Source of the DNA: Nephrocerus scutellatus
Lineage: Eukaryota > Arthropoda > Insecta > Diptera > Pipunculidae
Assembly: GCA_947095585.1 (NCBI GenBank)
Contig: OX352764.1
Coordinates: 4,387,001 to 4,451,000, forward strand
DNA: 64,000 bases
Direction: 5' to 3'
Below the pieces are notes generated by a model. That model saw nothing but the letters and a program-made list of their open reading frames with translations. It was not told the origin of the DNA and did no database searches. The translations under genes and the position numbers were made by a program. Below are positions 60,312-64,000 of this stretch, in pieces. Each line of letters starts with the position of its first letter. The stretch's first letter is position 1.

Positions 60312-61931
60312 ATGGAACATTGCGAGCTGTACGACATTCTTGGCGTTAAAAAGAACTCCTCAGATGCTGAAATAAAAATGGTAAACCTCCATAATTTAAA
60401 AAGAAAACAGTCAGAAATGTCCGAAATATATGGCATCAAAAATTAAAGCAGGTTAAGTGATTCGCTATCGTGAGCTATCAGATTTCATGAAACATAGATG
60501 TTTGATATAATTTCAAGTTCTTGTTTTTATATTAATCACTTTTAATGATGAAAATGGAACAATTGGTAATTTCAACTTAAAATGCGACAATTCGATGAAA
60601 ACCTACAGCTATCCTCGCAGTTGCATCCACAAAACAGCTGTTTTTGACATTTCCGATTGTTTACTATGCCCATCAATTAGTAAAGGCAATGTGGTGCCGT
60701 GCCTATCGAAATTATATCAAGAAAAAAAATATTTTTAGAATTATCGAAAATTAGCTAAAGAATTTCACCCGGACAAGAATCCTGAAGCCGGCGACAGATT
60801 TAAAGAGATCTCCTTTGCTTATGAAGTGCTCTCAGATCCGGATAAGCGAAAGATCTATGACCGATATGGTATCAAAGGTCTTCAGGAGGGTGGTGAAAGT
60901 TTTAGCGATGGTTCCGATTTCTTTAGTCACTGGTTTCCATTTAGCGGTGAAGGTGGTTTTGCTGAAGGATTCGCCCAATCTAGACAAAAACAACGCGTTT
61001 CGCCCATTAGGCGGGGTGTTGCAGTTAGCCTGGAGGAAATATACAATGGCGGCGCCGCAACGACGGTCGAATTTAAGCGGAACGAATTTTGTAAGCTATG
61101 TCTCGGCAAGGGTGGACCAGTTGAAGCCGTGGAGAAGTGTCTAGTTTGTGGAGGTGTTGGGAAGTGTGCAAGTTCACATTTGATGGGAATAAGTCTTTTT
61201 GACACGGTAAGTTGTTTTGCAAATAAGTTTGTTGTTACATGCCTACCACTTTTTCGTAGATATGCAACGCTTGCCACGGCTTTGGTACCACCATTAAGGA
61301 GGATTTAAAGTGTAAAGAATGCCTAGGACAACGTTTTATCGAAGTCAAACATAGTAAAATCATCCCAATCGAGAAGGGTATGCCGAGCTTCACTGAAATT
61401 CTGTACCGATCGGAAGGTAATCAGCCGATTCAGGGAGAGAGTGGCGATCTTATCGTGACATTGCTTCAAAGTGATCATCCTTTGTTTACTCGTGTAAAGA
61501 ATGATCTATTTCTACATGACATTCAGATTAACTTAGCCCAAGCGCTATGTGGGTTTGTGCATTCTTTTAAGCATTTGGATGGCCGTGAAATTGTCATACA
61601 GAATACACCTGGCAAAGTTATTAAACCGGATGATAAAATGATAATACGTGGTGAGGGAATGCCATTGCATAATAATCCCTTTGAGAAGGGTGACCTCTTA
61701 GTGGGATTTCATGTAGAATTTCCCGATAATGACTTCGCAACAGCGCAACAACTAGAAACACTAGAAGGAATATTACCACCGCGAATTCCAGTTGTTATAC
61801 CCGAGGATGCTGAAGAAGTTAACATGACGGATGCTGAACCATTCGACGATGACAAACCCATGTCTGGTGAAGAAGATGAAAATGCAGCTGGCCCATCTAT
61901 GGATGGCGGTGTTCAGTGTCAGGCTTCATAA
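60312..61931 (+). CDS. DNAJA2-type HSP40 co-chaperone
   Basis: Type I J-protein that stimulates Hsp70 ATPase and delivers unfolded clients. Exons 60312-60380, 60739-61206 and 61260-61931 give 402 aa (human DNAJA2 412). The J domain reads [20 protein letters not shown], then [18 protein letters not shown], with HPD at residues 33-35. A short, weak G/F region is followed by a zinc finger with four Cys pairs ([32 protein letters not shown]). Substrate-binding domains include [20 protein letters not shown] and [17 protein letters not shown]. It ends VQCQAS, where DNAJA1/2 proteins carry VQC-type prenylated tails; here the Cys is fourth from the end and a CQAS box is possible. It is divergent from Sirt1. 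AATAAA signals lie 90-130 bp past the stop. Confidence 0.9.
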
Positions 61932-62869
61932 GTTATTGTTATATATATTTATGTATCTCGATCGCAGGCAGGTACAGACGCATGTTACTAAACATTTAAA
62001 ATTTAAATATTAATTAACAACTTAATAAAATATAATATAATAAATTGAAAAGAAAAATAAATGCAAGACAAACATTTGTCGCTTGGATAGTACGGCATCA
62101 TATAACATTTTGCTGTCACACAATCGACACTGTAGTGCAGTAGTGATTTTGTGCGACCAATATATACTTTCATCTACAGTTCTCTATCTTAATCCAAGCT
62201 TATTTTTTTCCATTTATGTCGGTTCTACCAAAGAATTTGACCGTCACGTCATACTGGCTGCATATTTTGTCCTGTCCTACCATAATCAGTGAAAACAAAC
62301 GACAACTAATACACAAATGGAATAAATTCTATTGCCATTTAGAAACGAAAGAAAGAACCTTCATCTGATCGATAACAACAAAGAAGAATTTTCATTTAAT
62401 TCAAACGATCGATCTAATTTCAAACGATCAAGTTGTTTAGCCAAATGGAGTAACGTCCGTCCATCACCATATATTGATGGAGAGCTAAAGTGCAAGGCGG
62501 CTCTGTGTTTAAAATAGCGATAGATTTTATCTATACTGTTGTTGTTGTTGTTGTTGTTAACTCTTTGTGTGCTTTATGAATAGTCGCTTTATCGCTTGAT
62601 GCGTGATTGAATTGAGAAACGGAAGGGATGCAATTCATCGCTCGATGTACAGTGAAATAGAAAGAAGTAAAAAAAAACAATAATAGTATGTATTCATATA
62701 TATATTTATATACAAGTACTTATTCAACTTATTCACTCTAGATTCTAGAATTAGTTTTTTCAAGATCACCGCTCATCACATTCATCATCATATTTGGCTC
62801 TACAGCCGATGTCTCGTCCTGTGTCTCCCGGCTCGTCACATTACAAATCGCTTATCACATCACAAATCC
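61932..62869. other. Downstream of the DNAJA2-type gene
   Basis: 3' UTR with AATAAA near 62,023 and 62,054, then AT-rich spacer with a (TTG)n microsatellite at about 62,538-62,560. No gene is recognised. Confidence 0.4.
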
Positions 62870-63600
62870 AAAAAACTCGTAATTATGTTTTGTCTTGTGT
62901 TGTTTTTGACGTGTAGCGTCTTTAAAAACGAGGTACATGAACAAAAATAGTAGCGTAACGAAATGGGTTATATCGTCTTCCCTTAGGAATGCAGGAATGA
63001 ATCTTTTGGCGGCACGAACTGAAATCTCAAGAAAAGTTTTCTCACTGTATATAGCGTTCAATGGACCAGGCAACGAAGTCTGCGAAACGTTCCCAATTGG
63101 CTTTGTTCTTATTCATGAAGGGTCGCTGTTCGGATATGACAAAGTTGTATGGTTTATCCACTATGATCACAATTGGGGGGTGATCAGAGCTAAGCGCTGG
63201 TTCCGCCTGCCATGAAAGGCAGCTTAGTAGTGAGGTGCTTGCTATTGTAATAACAGGCGAGCTACAGCACGTAGCAGTGATTCTGGTTTATTCATGGCGA
63301 CAAAGTTAGTTTCTTCTAATAGGTCCATAATACTAATTCCACGGTTGTCCTCAGGGAGAGCGGATAACCAAATTTAGTGATGGCATTGAAATCCCCCAGC
63401 AAAATTGTATTTTCAATCTGGAGAAGGTGCAGTAAAGGATTTACTTTGCTGTTTACGGGGAAATGTAAACGTTAGAGAGTAATTGATATACTCATTGTCT
63501 CAAGGTGAGGATCGGGGGAGGACTACTGGGAGATGTATTTGTAAGATTATTCTGGTGTAGAATAAAAGCGGGTCCTCTGCCTCGGTCGAATCTGTTAGGT
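62870..63600 (-). mobile_element. LINE endonuclease fragment, I/LOA-like
   Basis: The minus strand has NTILLGDFNAITKFGYPL (endonuclease GDFN motif, near 63,400), SDHPPIVIIVD (catalytic SDH, near 63,170), then MNKNKANWERFADFVAW and AAKRFIPAFLR, the linker between endonuclease and RT. The order and direction are right for a LINE running leftwards, but its RT is absent and frames shift. Confidence 0.72.
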
Positions 63601-64000
63601 CGAACCGTCAAAGGATGTCAATCAGAAATAGTTTTAATTTTGTAGGACATTACAGTTCCATTGAAGGATGTTGAAAGAATTTACTGGAGATCTATTTGAT
63701 GGCCGTTTGGTGTTTGTGAAGATGGTGTCGGTGCATTATTACTGCACACGGGTGGTGGAGTTGAAATGTTAGGCAGGCAGCGCTCCTTGTGAGCAGCAGG
63801 ACTAATCCTTTTAATTATTAGTACCGATTGCCGGCAAATACTAGAGTCTTGAAAATGAAGAACTTCAGTTGCAGTGCATCTGTTTTGTCATTTCTGTTTG
63901 TTCTTTTTCTATTATTGCTGACTAAACTATGCACTAGTATAGCGTTTAGGTGTGCTTGTTTAAATACGTAACACACACTTGCTTTGTGGCTGATGCGAGC
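63601..64000. other. Right edge, unassigned (possibly LINE 5' part)
   Basis: May continue the LINE's 5' region on the minus strand, but I cannot read a motif with confidence. Confidence 0.3.

Overview
The window is nuclear DNA of an insect, most probably a higher fly (Diptera), with a tephritid-like species the best guess. The reasons are fly-type orthologues (Numb-associated kinase, MSL-1, Sir2/Sirt1), short GT-AG introns of 54-78 nt, AT-rich spacers, a cytochrome b fragment with insect mitochondrial codon use, and an intact DD41D mariner, a lineage I associate with the Ceratitis 'rosa' elements. From memory, nak and msl-1 both lie at 37B on Drosophila 2L, so the block may be conserved Muller element B synteny. 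The species cannot be fixed from the sequence alone.

Layout. 1-1000: a 15-bp tandem repeat and a dead LINE. 1475-17815 (minus): Nak kinase, six 3' exons at 1475-4328 and exon 1 at 17659-17815. The 13.3-kb intron between them holds LINE wrecks, MITEs, a nuclear mitochondrial insertion and a possible bacterial fragment. 19.1-21.2 kb: LINE debris, a G-rich minisatellite ending in a Helitron-like terminus, and a complete 1,304-bp mariner. 22364-24194 (minus): GSTCD. 25.9-28.2 kb: a MITE and nested LINEs. 29.07-29.30 kb: a long inverted repeat. 30004-35292 (plus): hydroxylysine kinase, with MITEs in intron 1. 36.4-37.2 kb: RTE-type LINE. 38726-40552 (minus): msl-1. 41-43.4 kb: MITEs and a 72-bp tandem duplication. 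44173-45057 (plus): Tipin, tail to tail with FIG4 (45152-47860, minus). FIG4 is head to head with a RUN/PX sorting nexin, SNX29-like (49101-50693, plus). 50.9-52.95 kb: two LINEs. 55234-58122 (minus): Sirt1, head to head with a DNAJA2-type co-chaperone (60312-61931, plus). 62.9-63.6 kb: a LINE endonuclease fragment.

The host genes are ordinary housekeeping or regulatory genes and do not form one pathway. Nak, FIG4 and the RUN/PX nexin all act in endosomal membrane traffic; MSL-1 and Sirt1 act on chromatin; Tipin acts at the replication fork. Exon structures were built by eye from GT/AG sites, reading frame and family homology. No new multi-gene system is visible. The most notable items are the cytochrome b insertion, the intact DD41D mariner, the bacterial-like fragment, and three short introns that are multiples of three and free of stops.
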